NCBI GenBank assembly: GCA_934196725.1
Contig: CAKPWR010000038.1
Coordinates: 1 to 27,385 of the forward strand
DNA: 27,385 nt
Source: an uncultured Prevotella sp.
Lineage (GTDB): Bacteria > Bacteroidota > Bacteroidia > Bacteroidales > Bacteroidaceae
Direction of reading: 5' to 3'
The notes under the pieces: generated by a model
Database searches by the model: none
Told to the model about the DNA's origin: nothing
The model's input: the letters and a program-made list of their open reading frames with translations, nothing else
Position numbers and translations under genes: made by a program
In this document: positions 9,138-15,426 of the stretch, in pieces
Layout: every line of letters starts with the position of its first letter
Numbering within the stretch: position 1 is the stretch's first letter

Positions 9138-9674
9138 ATGAATAAGAAAGAACTTAGAAAAATCATAAAAGACAGAAAGCGACAGTATTCCTCAAGCCAA
9201 CTTGAGGAACTGTCGCTTTCCGTCTTATCCCGACTTGCAGATCAAGAATCTTTCCGCAAGGCTAAAATTATTTTAATGTATTATTCTCTCCCCGATGAAG
9301 TCAACACTCATACCTTTATTGATGAGTTGACAGCTTTGGGAAAAACAGTTCTTTTACCGGTAGTAAAGGACTCAGAAAATATGGAAATCAGAGAATACAC
9401 TGGCAGAAATGATCTCACAGAAGGATCCTTTCATATAATGGAGCCAATCGGCAAGCTCTTTCCACCAGAAAGATATGGGGAAATAGAAGTCGGTGTCATT
9501 CCTGGCATGAGCTTTGATGAAAAAGGCAATCGTCTGGGACGAGGAAAAGGATATTATGACAGATTTCTGAAAAAAACACCAACCATGTTCAAGATTGGTA
9601 TCTGTTTCGACTTTCAAAAGACAGATACCATCCCAACAGAAGAAACGGATATCAGAATGGATTGCATCTTATAA
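9138..9674 (+). CDS. 5-formyltetrahydrofolate cyclo-ligase
   Basis: This enzyme uses ATP to convert 5-formyl-THF to 5,10-methenyl-THF, returning stored folate to one-carbon metabolism. The 178-residue protein has the N-terminal basic helix KKELRKIIKDRKRQ, the folate-site strand ILMYYSLPDEVNTH and the signature GMSFDEKGNRLGRGKGYYDRF (about 123-143). It ends at DIRMDCIL, slightly shorter than many relatives. A strong hairpin (9171-9224) is embedded in codons 12-29. It lies 1 bp after the protease and converges on the DUF721 gene, with only 28 bp between the stops. Confidence 0.93.
   Translation: MNKKELRKIIKDRKRQYSSSQLEELSLSVLSRLADQESFRKAKIILMYYSLPDEVNTHTFIDELTALGKTVLLPVVKDSENMEIREYTGRNDLTEGSFHIMEPIGKLFPPERYGEIEVGVIPGMSFDEKGNRLGRGKGYYDRFLKKTPTMFKIGICFDFQKTDTIPTEETDIRMDCIL
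9171..9224 (+). repeat. Long inverted repeat inside the cyclo-ligase coding sequence
   Basis: Left arm segments GAC (9171-9173), GAAAGCGACAG (9175-9185) and TTCCTCAAG (9188-9196) pair fully with CTTGAGGAA (9201-9209), CTGTCGCTTTC (9210-9220) and GTC (9222-9224). There is a CCAA tetraloop, a 2-base bulge at 9186-9187 and one A-C mismatch. That is 23 base pairs in a 54-base span, beginning 33 bp after the start codon. No T tract follows. Confidence 0.9.
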
Positions 9675-9702
9675 AGAGTCCAGGAAATAAAGGCAGATTC
9701 TA

Positions 9703-9993
9703 TCAATAGAAACGGATATCAGTAATCACCAATGCTCCTACCTGCTCATTCAATCTCCTTACCAAGATGGAACGATGCATGGTAAGATCTGCCCTGAGAG
9801 CAGGATTTAGAATCTTAACATAAAGGGTTTGATTCTTGATAAATTTATCAGCACAATAAACAGAAATAGAGGCACCAACAACGGTGTCCCAACTATCCAA
9901 GAGACGCTTTTGCTGCAAAGGCGTCTCCAATCCCTCGTTTCTCAAAAACTCCGGCAAAAGTTCTGCTATAGAACGAACCTTTTTTCTAAACAT
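9703..9993 (-). CDS. DUF721 (DciA-like) protein
   Basis: The 96-residue protein contains the DUF721 pattern: an N-terminal helix (SIAELLPEFLRNEGLE), then LLDSWDTVVGASISVYC, a strand (LYVKILNPALRADL) and a closing helix (MHRSILVRRLNEQVG). DciA proteins of this family are the ancestral bacterial loaders of the replicative helicase DnaB. Many Bacteroidota members are short and uncharacterised. It lies 67 bp downstream of recF on the same strand, fitting a DNA replication and repair operon. The loader role here is inferred from family and neighbour. It starts with ATG; no alternative is needed. Confidence 0.85.
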   Translation of the reverse strand: MFRKKVRSIAELLPEFLRNEGLETPLQQKRLLDSWDTVVGASISVYCADKFIKNQTLYVKILNPALRADLTMHRSILVRRLNEQVGALVITDIRFY

Positions 9994-10060
9994 AATTATA
10001 CCAAATAAATAATGTACAACAAATCGTCAGACTTGATTACTCTACCCTAACATTTCACCT

Positions 10061-11164
10061 CTAATCTTTAACTTGCAGTTCTCCATTTTCGACAGAGAAA
10101 ATCTTATAGTCGCCACGTAAACGATGAAGGATTTGGTCAAGATGATCACGATTGGTATCCGTAATAAAAATCTGTCCAAAATTATCATTTGAGACTAACT
10201 GAACTATTGCTTCAACCCGCTGAGCATCAAGCTTATCAAAAATATCATCCAACAAGAGTAAAGGAGTGGTATTAGAGCAGGTTCGCTTCAAGAAACTAAA
10301 CTGCGCCAACTTCAAGGCAATAACATAACTCTTGTTCTGTCCCTGACTTCCCTCACGCTTCATCTGATAGTCACCAATAGTAAACTCCAAGTCGTCACGA
10401 TGTACTCCATGAAGCGAATATCCAACAACACGATCCTTGAATCTATCACGCTGAATAACCTCCAATAACGGTCCCCGCTGACAATGCGAAATATAATGCA
10501 AGCCTACCCGTTCCTTATCACCGGAAATATGCTGATAAATCTGCTGAAACAAAGGTATTAATTCGTTTACAAAAGCCTGACGCTTAGCAAAGAGCAGTTC
10601 TCCATTCATAGCCATCTGCTGTTCCCAAAGCTCCATAAGAGTAACATCCGGTTCTGCCTCCATCTTCAAGAGAGCATTACGCTGCTGCAAGGCTTTGTTG
10701 TAGTTAGAAAGAGCCTCGATATATGTATTATCATACTGAGAGATAACAACATCCATCAGTTTTCTACGCTCATCACTTCCACCCTCAATGAGTGAAACAT
10801 CAGAAGGAGAAACAAAGACAAGCGGAATGAGTCCAATATGTTGAGACAAGCGCTTATATTCTTTCTTATTTCGCTTAAAATGTTTTTTGGTTCCACGCTT
10901 CATCCCGCAATAAATGTTCTCCAAATCCCCATTATCATTCTCATAATTACCTTCCAACATAAAAAAGGCCTCATCGTGCAAAATGATTTGTGAGTCAATC
11001 GGATTATTGGCACTTCTACAAAACGAAAGGTAATAAATTGCATCCAAAAAGTTGGTCTTACCCATGCCGTTATGACCGATAAAACAGTTAATTTTGGGCG
11101 ACAATTCAATATTGGCGCTCTTGATATTTTTATAGTTAATAATGGAAATATTCTTTAAAATCAT
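10061..11164 (-). CDS. recF: DNA replication and repair protein RecF
   Basis: RecF is an SMC-like ATPase that works with RecO and RecR to load RecA at single-strand gaps. The 367-residue protein begins MILKNISIINYKNI, has Walker A GHNGMGKT at 30-37, the ABC-type signature GSQGQNKSYVIALKLAQ, and Walker B LLLLDDIFDKLD. The frame stays open for another 124 codons upstream (to 11536), but that stretch runs through the divergent promoter region and antisense into the next gene and has no RecF similarity. The ATG at 11164 gives the normal family length. Its -7 element is at 11189-11196. Confidence 0.95.
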   Translation of the reverse strand: MILKNISIINYKNIKSANIELSPKINCFIGHNGMGKTNFLDAIYYLSFCRSANNPIDSQIILHDEAFFMLEGNYENDNGDLENIYCGMKRGTKKHFKRNKKEYKRLSQHIGLIPLVFVSPSDVSLIEGGSDERRKLMDVVISQYDNTYIEALSNYNKALQQRNALLKMEAEPDVTLMELWEQQMAMNGELLFAKRQAFVNELIPLFQQIYQHISGDKERVGLHYISHCQRGPLLEVIQRDRFKDRVVGYSLHGVHRDDLEFTIGDYQMKREGSQGQNKSYVIALKLAQFSFLKRTCSNTTPLLLLDDIFDKLDAQRVEAIVQLVSNDNFGQIFITDTNRDHLDQILHRLRGDYKIFSVENGELQVKD

Positions 11165-11188
11165 AGACACTTTACTGATTATTGAGTG

Positions 11189-11196
11189 CAAAGTTA
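11189..11196 (-). promoter_or_regulatory. -7 promoter element for recF
   Basis: On the minus strand this reads TAACTTTG, matching TAnnTTTG, 24 bp upstream of the RecF ATG at 11164. A convincing -33 box is not seen. It supports the shorter RecF start. Confidence 0.65.
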
Positions 11197-11259
11197 ACAG
11201 AAAAAGCCCAAAAAACGAAAAAAGTAGGCTAGAAATTTCAATATCTGAATAAAATTCCG

Positions 11260-11267
11260 TATTTTTG
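11260..11267 (+). promoter_or_regulatory. -7 promoter element for the TPR protein operon
   Basis: TATTTTTG matches TAnnTTTG, 44 bp before the ATG at 11312. A TTTC at 11236-11239 sits 20 bp upstream at the position of the -33 box, one base off TTTG. Confidence 0.68.
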
Positions 11268-11311
11268 CAGAAGTTTAGCAATATTAGAATAATAAAAAAC
11301 AAAAATACAAA

Positions 11312-12007
11312 ATGGCAAACAACAAAGTACAGGCTCAGGAAATAGAGAGCCTCAACATTCGTGAGGCCTTCTTCATGAAGAACAAGAAGGCTATTATTAT
11401 CGCTGTGGTAGCTATTGTAGTTATCATTGCTGGTGTATTCGGTTATGTATCTCAGATCTCTGGTCCACGTGAGGACAAGGCTAGCACAATGCTTGGCAAG
11501 GGTCAGACTTACTTCAACAACGAGATGTTCGAACAAGCACTTAATGGAGACGGTGCAGGTTACGTTGGCTTCAAGAAAATTGCAGACGAATATAGCAGCA
11601 CTGACGCAGGTAACTTGGCAAACCTCTATGCAGGTCTTTGCTATGCTAACCTTGGCAAATGGGCAGAAGCAGAAAAGAGCTTGGATGCATTCTCTTCAAA
11701 GGGTGACCAGATGATCAGCCCAGCAGCAGAAGCTGCGCTCGGTGATGTTTACGCTCACTTGAACCAGTTGGACAAGGCTGTTGAAGCATTCAAGAAGGCT
11801 GCTTCTATGGCTGACAGCAAAGCAGAGGATGACGCTAACAACAGTCTCTCTCCTGCATTCCTGATTAAGGCAGGTGAAGTTCTCGAGAGTCAGAACAAGA
11901 AGCAGGATGCATTGAATATCTATCAGGATATCAAGAAGAAGTATGTCAACTCTATGCTTGTTCAAAGCGGCGAGATTGACAAGTACATTGAGCGCGCATC
12001 CAATTAA
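11312..12007 (+). CDS. Membrane-anchored tetratricopeptide repeat protein
   Basis: The 231-residue protein has a short cytoplasmic N terminus and one membrane helix (about 26-46, KAIIIAVVAIVVIIAGVFGY). Its mainly helical extracytoplasmic part contains TPR-like units (NLANLYAGLCYANLGKWAEAEKS, then AEAALGDVYAHLNQLDKAVEA, then AFLIKAGEVLESQNKKQDALN). Single-helix TPR proteins of this build act as scaffolds in the envelope; YfgM-like proteins have the same layout. The partner is unknown. It lies 45 bp before ribH and shares its promoter at 11260. Codon use is strongly biased, which suggests high expression. Confidence 0.88.
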   Translation: MANNKVQAQEIESLNIREAFFMKNKKAIIIAVVAIVVIIAGVFGYVSQISGPREDKASTMLGKGQTYFNNEMFEQALNGDGAGYVGFKKIADEYSSTDAGNLANLYAGLCYANLGKWAEAEKSLDAFSSKGDQMISPAAEAALGDVYAHLNQLDKAVEAFKKAASMADSKAEDDANNSLSPAFLIKAGEVLESQNKKQDALNIYQDIKKKYVNSMLVQSGEIDKYIERASN

Positions 12008-12052
12008 TAACATCTTACGAGTAACATCTTAGAACAAGTTTAATAGATAATT

Positions 12053-12529
12053 ATGGCAACAGCTCTTCATAATTTATCAGAATATGACCTTAGCAAAGTA
12101 CCTGATGCCAGCAACATGTGCTTTGGTATCGTTGTAGCTGAATGGAACCCAGAAATAACAGGTGCCCTGCTGGACGGTGCTGTCAAGACACTCGAAAAAC
12201 ATGGAGCCTTAACAGAGAACATACATGTCAAGACGGTTCCTGGCAGTTTCGAACTCATCTATGGCGCACATCAGATGGTACTTAATGGCGGCTATGACGC
12301 TGTTATTATCTTGGGAAGCGTAATTCGTGGTGAAACTCCTCACTTCGATTATATCTGCGAGGGAGTAACCTATGGTATTGCCCGTCTCAATGCCACACAA
12401 GAGATTCCTGTCATTTACGGACTCTTGACTACAAACGACCTGCAACAGGCAAAGGACCGTAGCGGTGGCAAATTGGGCAACAAGGGCGATGAATGTGCTA
12501 TTGATGCCATCAAAATGGCTAAATTCTAA
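12053..12529 (+). CDS. ribH: 6,7-dimethyl-8-ribityllumazine synthase
   Basis: RibH condenses 5-amino-6-ribitylaminouracil with dihydroxybutanone phosphate, the penultimate step of riboflavin synthesis, as a cytoplasmic capsid-like oligomer. The 158-residue protein shows all family motifs: [17 protein letters not shown] at 62-67, and [13 protein letters not shown] at 88-100 including the catalytic His. The phosphate-binding stretch [21 protein letters not shown] is also present. Length is normal. No FMN riboswitch is visible upstream; it is transcribed behind the TPR gene. Confidence 0.96.
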   Translation: MATALHNLSEYDLSKVPDASNMCFGIVVAEWNPEITGALLDGAVKTLEKHGALTENIHVKTVPGSFELIYGAHQMVLNGGYDAVIILGSVIRGETPHFDYICEGVTYGIARLNATQEIPVIYGLLTTNDLQQAKDRSGGKLGNKGDECAIDAIKMAKF

Positions 12530-12582
12530 AAGCACAGACATTGAGTCTTTCAAAACAATTACTATATAATAAGGTAAATAAA

Positions 12583-12963
12583 ATGAAGCTCTACCAATTA
12601 TTACAGTCATACGAATTTGAGGAGATTTTCTCAACAGTCAACGTGATGTTTCCCAACGCACAGTTGCATAGAGACGTCTTTGAAAAAGCATTCAACATGC
12701 TTTGCGACATTCAACCTATCAGTTCCAAGAAAGTAATTCGTTTCGAACTGATGGAGGATCCAAACTCTAGCGATATGTTTGTTGGAGCCAACGACAGCTG
12801 TTTTCAAACAACTTGGGATGTATGTCTCGGAAAAGAAATAAAGAAAGGGAAAGGCGCAGACCTTAACGATGTGGAAATGGTAGCCAATTGTCTGCTTAAT
12901 ATCCTCTTCATAGGTCGTCATCCTCAAAGTTTCGAAAAAGATTATAAGAAACTCTTCAAATAA
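12583..12963 (+). CDS. Small conserved cytoplasmic protein, unknown function
   Basis: This is a 126-residue soluble protein with no signal peptide or membrane helix. Its N-terminal helix KLYQLLQSYEFEEIFSTV, central strands (KVIRFELMEDPN, TTWDVCLGKEI) and C-terminal segment (VEMVANCLLNILFIGRHPQSF) suggest a compact alpha/beta fold. It may belong to the Bacteroidota family DUF6557, but that is recollection only. The frame extends to a TTG at 12541, yet the ATG at 12583 gives the protein-like N terminus. It lies 53 bp after ribH and is probably the last gene of that operon, ahead of a strong terminator. Confidence 0.75.
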   Translation: MKLYQLLQSYEFEEIFSTVNVMFPNAQLHRDVFEKAFNMLCDIQPISSKKVIRFELMEDPNSSDMFVGANDSCFQTTWDVCLGKEIKKGKGADLNDVEMVANCLLNILFIGRHPQSFEKDYKKLFK

Positions 12964-12981
12964 TCATAGGATTTACAAAAA

Positions 12982-13017
12982 AGAACCTCTTGAAATCTGA
13001 GTATTTCAAGAGGTTCT
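12982..13017. terminator. Bidirectional Rho-independent terminator between convergent genes
   Basis: AGAACCTCTTGAAAT (12982-12996) pairs perfectly over 15 bp with ATTTCAAGAGGTTCT (13003-13017) around a 6-base loop. An A run precedes it, which is a T run on the minus strand, and TCTATTATTT follows it on the plus strand. It can serve both the ribH operon and the lipoprotein gene opposite. Confidence 0.92.
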
Positions 13018-13025
13018 TCTATTAT

Positions 13026-13622
13026 TTATACACCCTCATCATCGTCTTCATCAACAGAAGAATTGCCCGATTGAGAACTTTCATTTCCTTCAGTATCCAG
13101 CAATTGATCTTTACTGATACTCACCTCCCCCATCTTAGAGATTTTTACCACCAAAGGCAAATATTCATCACTCATCACATCAGGTGAACCCACACTGGCT
13201 GCAAAACAAAGATTGTTACCTTCAGTTTTTACATAGACAATACCCAGCAATCCACCAGAGGCCTTGGTATGAGAATCCAAGTATTTTTCAAAGGCAGCTT
13301 TGGTAAAACTACGTTTGAAGAATTCAGAACCGTCGCTTCTAATAATCCGAACAGTAATCTTATTATCATGATACTTAGTATTCTCATCTACCTTAACGAG
13401 CGGTAAACTGTCATCGGCTTCTCGTTTTACCACCACCTTATATGTAGAGCCCAACCATTCAATGCTTCTAGACTGCTCATACTCACTCATCTTGAGTGTT
13501 TGCTTTTTAACTTTGACAACAGGTTTAGGAGCTATAATAATGTTGCTTTTCTTTTTCTCAGCACACGAAGCCATTATACCTATAGCCAGAGCCATGAAAA
13601 ATAAGTAATTGATTCGTTTCAT
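13026..13622 (-). CDS. Lipoprotein, DUF4738-like
   Basis: The 198-residue protein begins with a lipoprotein signal ending IMASC (lipidated Cys at residue 20). A Lys-rich segment follows, then a region of alternating strands (YKVVVKREADDSLPLVKVDEN, NKITVRIIRSDGSEFFKRSF) and a strongly acidic tail (SVDEDDDEG). It resembles DUF4738, a Bacteroidota lipoprotein family of unknown function; that match is from memory. It is transcribed alone from a TACTTTTG promoter at 13644-13651 and ends at the shared terminator. Confidence 0.78.
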   Translation of the reverse strand: MKRINYLFFMALAIGIMASCAEKKKSNIIIAPKPVVKVKKQTLKMSEYEQSRSIEWLGSTYKVVVKREADDSLPLVKVDENTKYHDNKITVRIIRSDGSEFFKRSFTKAAFEKYLDSHTKASGGLLGIVYVKTEGNNLCFAASVGSPDVMSDEYLPLVVKISKMGEVSISKDQLLDTEGNESSQSGNSSVDEDDDEGV

Positions 13623-13643
13623 TGCTATTTTATTTTAATGCTA

Positions 13644-13651
13644 CAAAAGTA
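13644..13651 (-). promoter_or_regulatory. -7 promoter element for the DUF4738-like lipoprotein
   Basis: The minus strand reads TACTTTTG, matching TAnnTTTG, 21 bp upstream of the ATG at 13622. The expected -33 position carries no TTTG but overlaps the edge of a dyad at 13673-13685. Confidence 0.62.
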
Positions 13652-13672
13652 GTAAAAAAAAATGAAATAAAC

Positions 13673-13685
13673 ACGGGTTACCCGT
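13673..13685. promoter_or_regulatory. Short dyad, possible operator
   Basis: ACGGGT-T-ACCCGT is a 6+6 bp palindrome with a 1-base centre. It lies at about the -33 position of the lipoprotein promoter and just past the T tract of the minus-strand terminator at 13699-13726. An operator role is inferred from position only. Confidence 0.35.
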
Positions 13686-13689
13686 TAAA

Positions 13690-13726
13690 AAACAAAAAAA
13701 GCATCGACTTTCACAAGCCGATGCTT
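13690..13726 (-). terminator. Rho-independent terminator reading on the minus strand
   Basis: AAGCATCG (13699-13706) pairs with CGATGCTT (13719-13726). An inner CTT/AAG adds three pairs after one A-C mismatch, with a 4-base loop. On the minus strand the stem is followed by TTTTTTTGTTTTTT. No annotated gene lies upstream on that strand, which implies a small transcript starting at about 13916. Confidence 0.85.
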
Positions 13727-13916
13727 CGAATCTACCTAAATACTAACTAATAAATTTCCTATTGAATCTTACACGATATAATAAAAGTTCAGTTTATGAA
13801 TTCTAATCAGTAGTTTGACGTCATCACGAAGAAAAGGTTTAATGCAAGTCTAAAAAAAATGCATTTTTTCTTCATTAAATGTTTTTTCTCTCTTAAAAAT
13901 GCTACTTTTCCTCTTT
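13700..13916 (-). ncRNA. Candidate small transcript (RNA or small-protein mRNA)
   Basis: A -7 element (TAAATTTG, 13923-13930, minus strand) and a strong minus-strand terminator (13690-13726) bracket about 215 bp with no conventional gene. The unit sits in the 370-bp gap between two divergent lipoprotein genes. It contains a 22-codon ATG frame (13807-13875). Whether the product is RNA or peptide cannot be decided by reading. Confidence 0.5.
13807..13875 (-). CDS. Possible 22-residue hydrophobic peptide
   Basis: This short frame starts with ATG 48 bp downstream of the minus-strand -7 element at 13923-13930 and stops well before the terminator. The peptide starts MKKKCIFF and ends FFVMTSNY: three Lys, then a hydrophobic core, the shape of a small membrane peptide. 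The frame stays open upstream, but that extension crosses the promoter. There is no homology evidence. The region is A/T-rich, so a chance frame is quite possible. Confidence 0.3.
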   Translation of the reverse strand: MKKKCIFFRLALNLFFVMTSNY

Positions 13917-13922
13917 TTAAAG

Positions 13923-13930
13923 CAAATTTA
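13923..13930 (-). promoter_or_regulatory. -7 promoter element for the small minus-strand transcript
   Basis: The minus strand reads TAAATTTG, matching TAnnTTTG. A TTTA lies 19 bp upstream at the -33 position, one base off TTTG. It is back to back with the promoter of the DUF4230 pair. Confidence 0.5.
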
Positions 13931-13940
13931 CTCTTTTTTT

Positions 13941-13971
13941 TTTGAGAATTAAACATTTTGCCGTATCTTTG
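13941..13971 (+). promoter_or_regulatory. Full -33/-7 promoter for the DUF4230 gene pair
   Basis: TTTG (13941-13944), a 19-bp spacer, and TATCTTTG (13964-13971). Both elements match the Bacteroidota consensus. It lies 22 bp before the ATG at 13994. The frame can be opened from a TTG at 13958, which is inside this promoter and therefore rejected as a start. Confidence 0.8.
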
Positions 13972-13993
13972 CAGACAAAAAGAAACATTTTGT

Positions 13994-14716
13994 ATGAAAA
14001 AGATTCTATTATTCATAATAACTGCCAGCATTTTCACCTTTTCTTCTTGCTTTCAGAAAGAGCAAACACAAGAAAAGGAGCAAGTCATCGACACTATTCC
14101 AATGATGGTGATGCAAATACAAAAATGCAACCGACTCTATACGGCAGAAGCCCATGTTCACAAAATTATCACCCACGATGACCAACTGAATCTGAAAGGT
14201 TCTTTTTTCAGAAAGAACTTCAACATTCATGTACCTGGTTCAAACAGGAAAGTTGCAATCCCTATGAATGCAACCATCAAGGCTTCCGTAGACTTCCAGG
14301 GGTTTTCCAATCAAAATGTGTTACGCAAAGGCGACAAGATAGAAATCATTCTGCCAGACCCTAAGCTGACACTCACGAGCAGTAAAATAGACCACAATGC
14401 GGTAAAACAATATGTTTCCATTACCCGCAGCAATTTCAGTGATGCAGAACTCACCCAACTAGAGCAGCAAGGCAGACAAAGCATCATCAATGATATTCCG
14501 AATCTTGACCTCATGGAACAAGCTCGGCTCAGTGCAGCAAATACTCTGATTCCGATGCTCAAGGACATGGGATTCAAGGAAGAAAACATCAAGATTAGCT
14601 TCCGTAAGAAATTCACAATCCAAGACTTGAAGGAATTCATTTCAAATGGATTGAATGACAATAAAACAATAGAAAAGAGAACAGCCTCTAGCCAGGCATC
14701 AAATAAAGAGGACTAA
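13994..14716 (+). CDS. DUF4230 lipoprotein
   Basis: The 240-residue protein has a lipoprotein signal (ITASIFTFSSC, Cys at residue 19). Its body contains the DUF4230 hallmarks: an N-terminal beta-rich half with IPMNATIKASVDFQGF and KIEIILPDPKLTLTSSKID, then the C-terminal helix FSDAELTQLEQQGRQS. That helix is followed by a segment ending LIPMLKDMGFKEENIKISF. DUF4230 proteins are envelope proteins of unknown function found in Bacteroidota and Firmicutes. A second DUF4230 gene starts 3 bp downstream, so the two are translated from one message and may form a heteromer (inference). It has its own full promoter at 13941-13971. Confidence 0.85.
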   Translation: MKKILLFIITASIFTFSSCFQKEQTQEKEQVIDTIPMMVMQIQKCNRLYTAEAHVHKIITHDDQLNLKGSFFRKNFNIHVPGSNRKVAIPMNATIKASVDFQGFSNQNVLRKGDKIEIILPDPKLTLTSSKIDHNAVKQYVSITRSNFSDAELTQLEQQGRQSIINDIPNLDLMEQARLSAANTLIPMLKDMGFKEENIKISFRKKFTIQDLKEFISNGLNDNKTIEKRTASSQASNKED

Positions 14717-14719
14717 GAT

Positions 14720-15298
14720 ATGAAGAAATATGGAATCATAATCATTTTATTCCTTATTATAATAATAGGTGGAGCACTCTATTGGCTTAATAAAGACAAT
14801 ACAATGAACGTGGCAACGGAAGAAAAGACCACCCTTTCACCAACCCAAGTAGAAAGTATTGAGGCTATCGGACAATGGGAATTTCTTGCCATCAACGATG
14901 AGGAACTCGTTGATACAACCCGACATGGTTTCTTTGGTGACGATCAATTGGTACGTATCTATTATGGTACCCTGCGTCTCGGCATTGACATGAAAGACGT
15001 AAAGGAAGGATGGATACAGACGGATGAAGACAAAGATTCCATAGTCTGCACCCTTCCCCCTATCCGACTCCTCGACAACAATTTCATAGACGAGGCAAAG
15101 ACAAAAAGTTTCTTTGAAGAAGGAAAATGGACTGGCACTGACCGACAGGCTATGTACGACAGAGCTTACGTTATGATGAAAAAGCGATGCTTGACACCAG
15201 TGAATTATCAGACGGCAAGAAGAAATGCCAAGCAGCAATTCAAAGACATGTTCAAGACAATGGGATTCACTAACGTTAGAATAGAATTCGAAGACTGA
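14720..15298 (+). CDS. DUF4230 protein with N-terminal membrane anchor
   Basis: The 192-residue protein has one N-terminal membrane helix (residues 4-22, rich in Ile). DUF4230 features follow: VESIEAIGQWEFLAINDEELVDT, LGIDMKDV, CTLPPIRLLDNNFID, and the C-terminal helix AYVMMKKRCLTPVNYQTARRN with GFTNVRIEF. It is a diverged paralog of the preceding gene, anchored by a helix instead of a lipid, 3 bp downstream. An 11-bp hairpin (15293-15318) overlaps its stop codon but lacks a T tract. Function is unknown. Confidence 0.85.
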   Translation: MKKYGIIIILFLIIIIGGALYWLNKDNTMNVATEEKTTLSPTQVESIEAIGQWEFLAINDEELVDTTRHGFFGDDQLVRIYYGTLRLGIDMKDVKEGWIQTDEDKDSIVCTLPPIRLLDNNFIDEAKTKSFFEEGKWTGTDRQAMYDRAYVMMKKRCLTPVNYQTARRNAKQQFKDMFKTMGFTNVRIEFED

Positions 15299-15318
15299 GG
15301 GTAGAATTACCTTCAGTC
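15293..15318 (+). repeat. Hairpin over the stop codon of the second DUF4230 gene
   Basis: GACTGAGGGTA (15293-15303) pairs with TACCTTCAGTC (15308-15318), 11 pairs with one G-T, around a GAAT loop. No T run follows, so it is a weak terminator at best. It may protect the 3' end or attenuate read-through into the symporter gene. A second inverted repeat, AACGGAA/TTCCGTT (15325-15331 and 15345-15351), follows. Confidence 0.6.
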
Positions 15319-15426
15319 TCCCAAAACGGAAGTAACTAAACATATTCCGTTCATAAAAAGACAAGAGAGTTATCAGGGCGCAAGCCTAATTATTAATTAT
15401 CATTTTTAAATTAAAATATAAGAGAG

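Noticed and set aside
11165..11536. N-terminal extension of RecF by 124 codons
   Set aside because: It crosses both divergent promoters and runs antisense to the TPR gene. RecF begins normally at MILKNI and the shorter form has the usual family length.
12541..12582. TTG start for the small protein after ribH
   Set aside because: The added 14 residues look like translated spacer DNA. The ATG at 12583 follows an A-rich stretch and gives a sensible N terminus.
13958..13993. TTG start for the first DUF4230 gene
   Set aside because: It overlaps the -7 box. The ATG at 13994 gives a proper lipoprotein signal.
15299..15426. Glycine or other amino-acid riboswitch before the symporter
   Set aside because: Only two simple hairpins are visible. 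None of the conserved riboswitch core sequences could be recognised.
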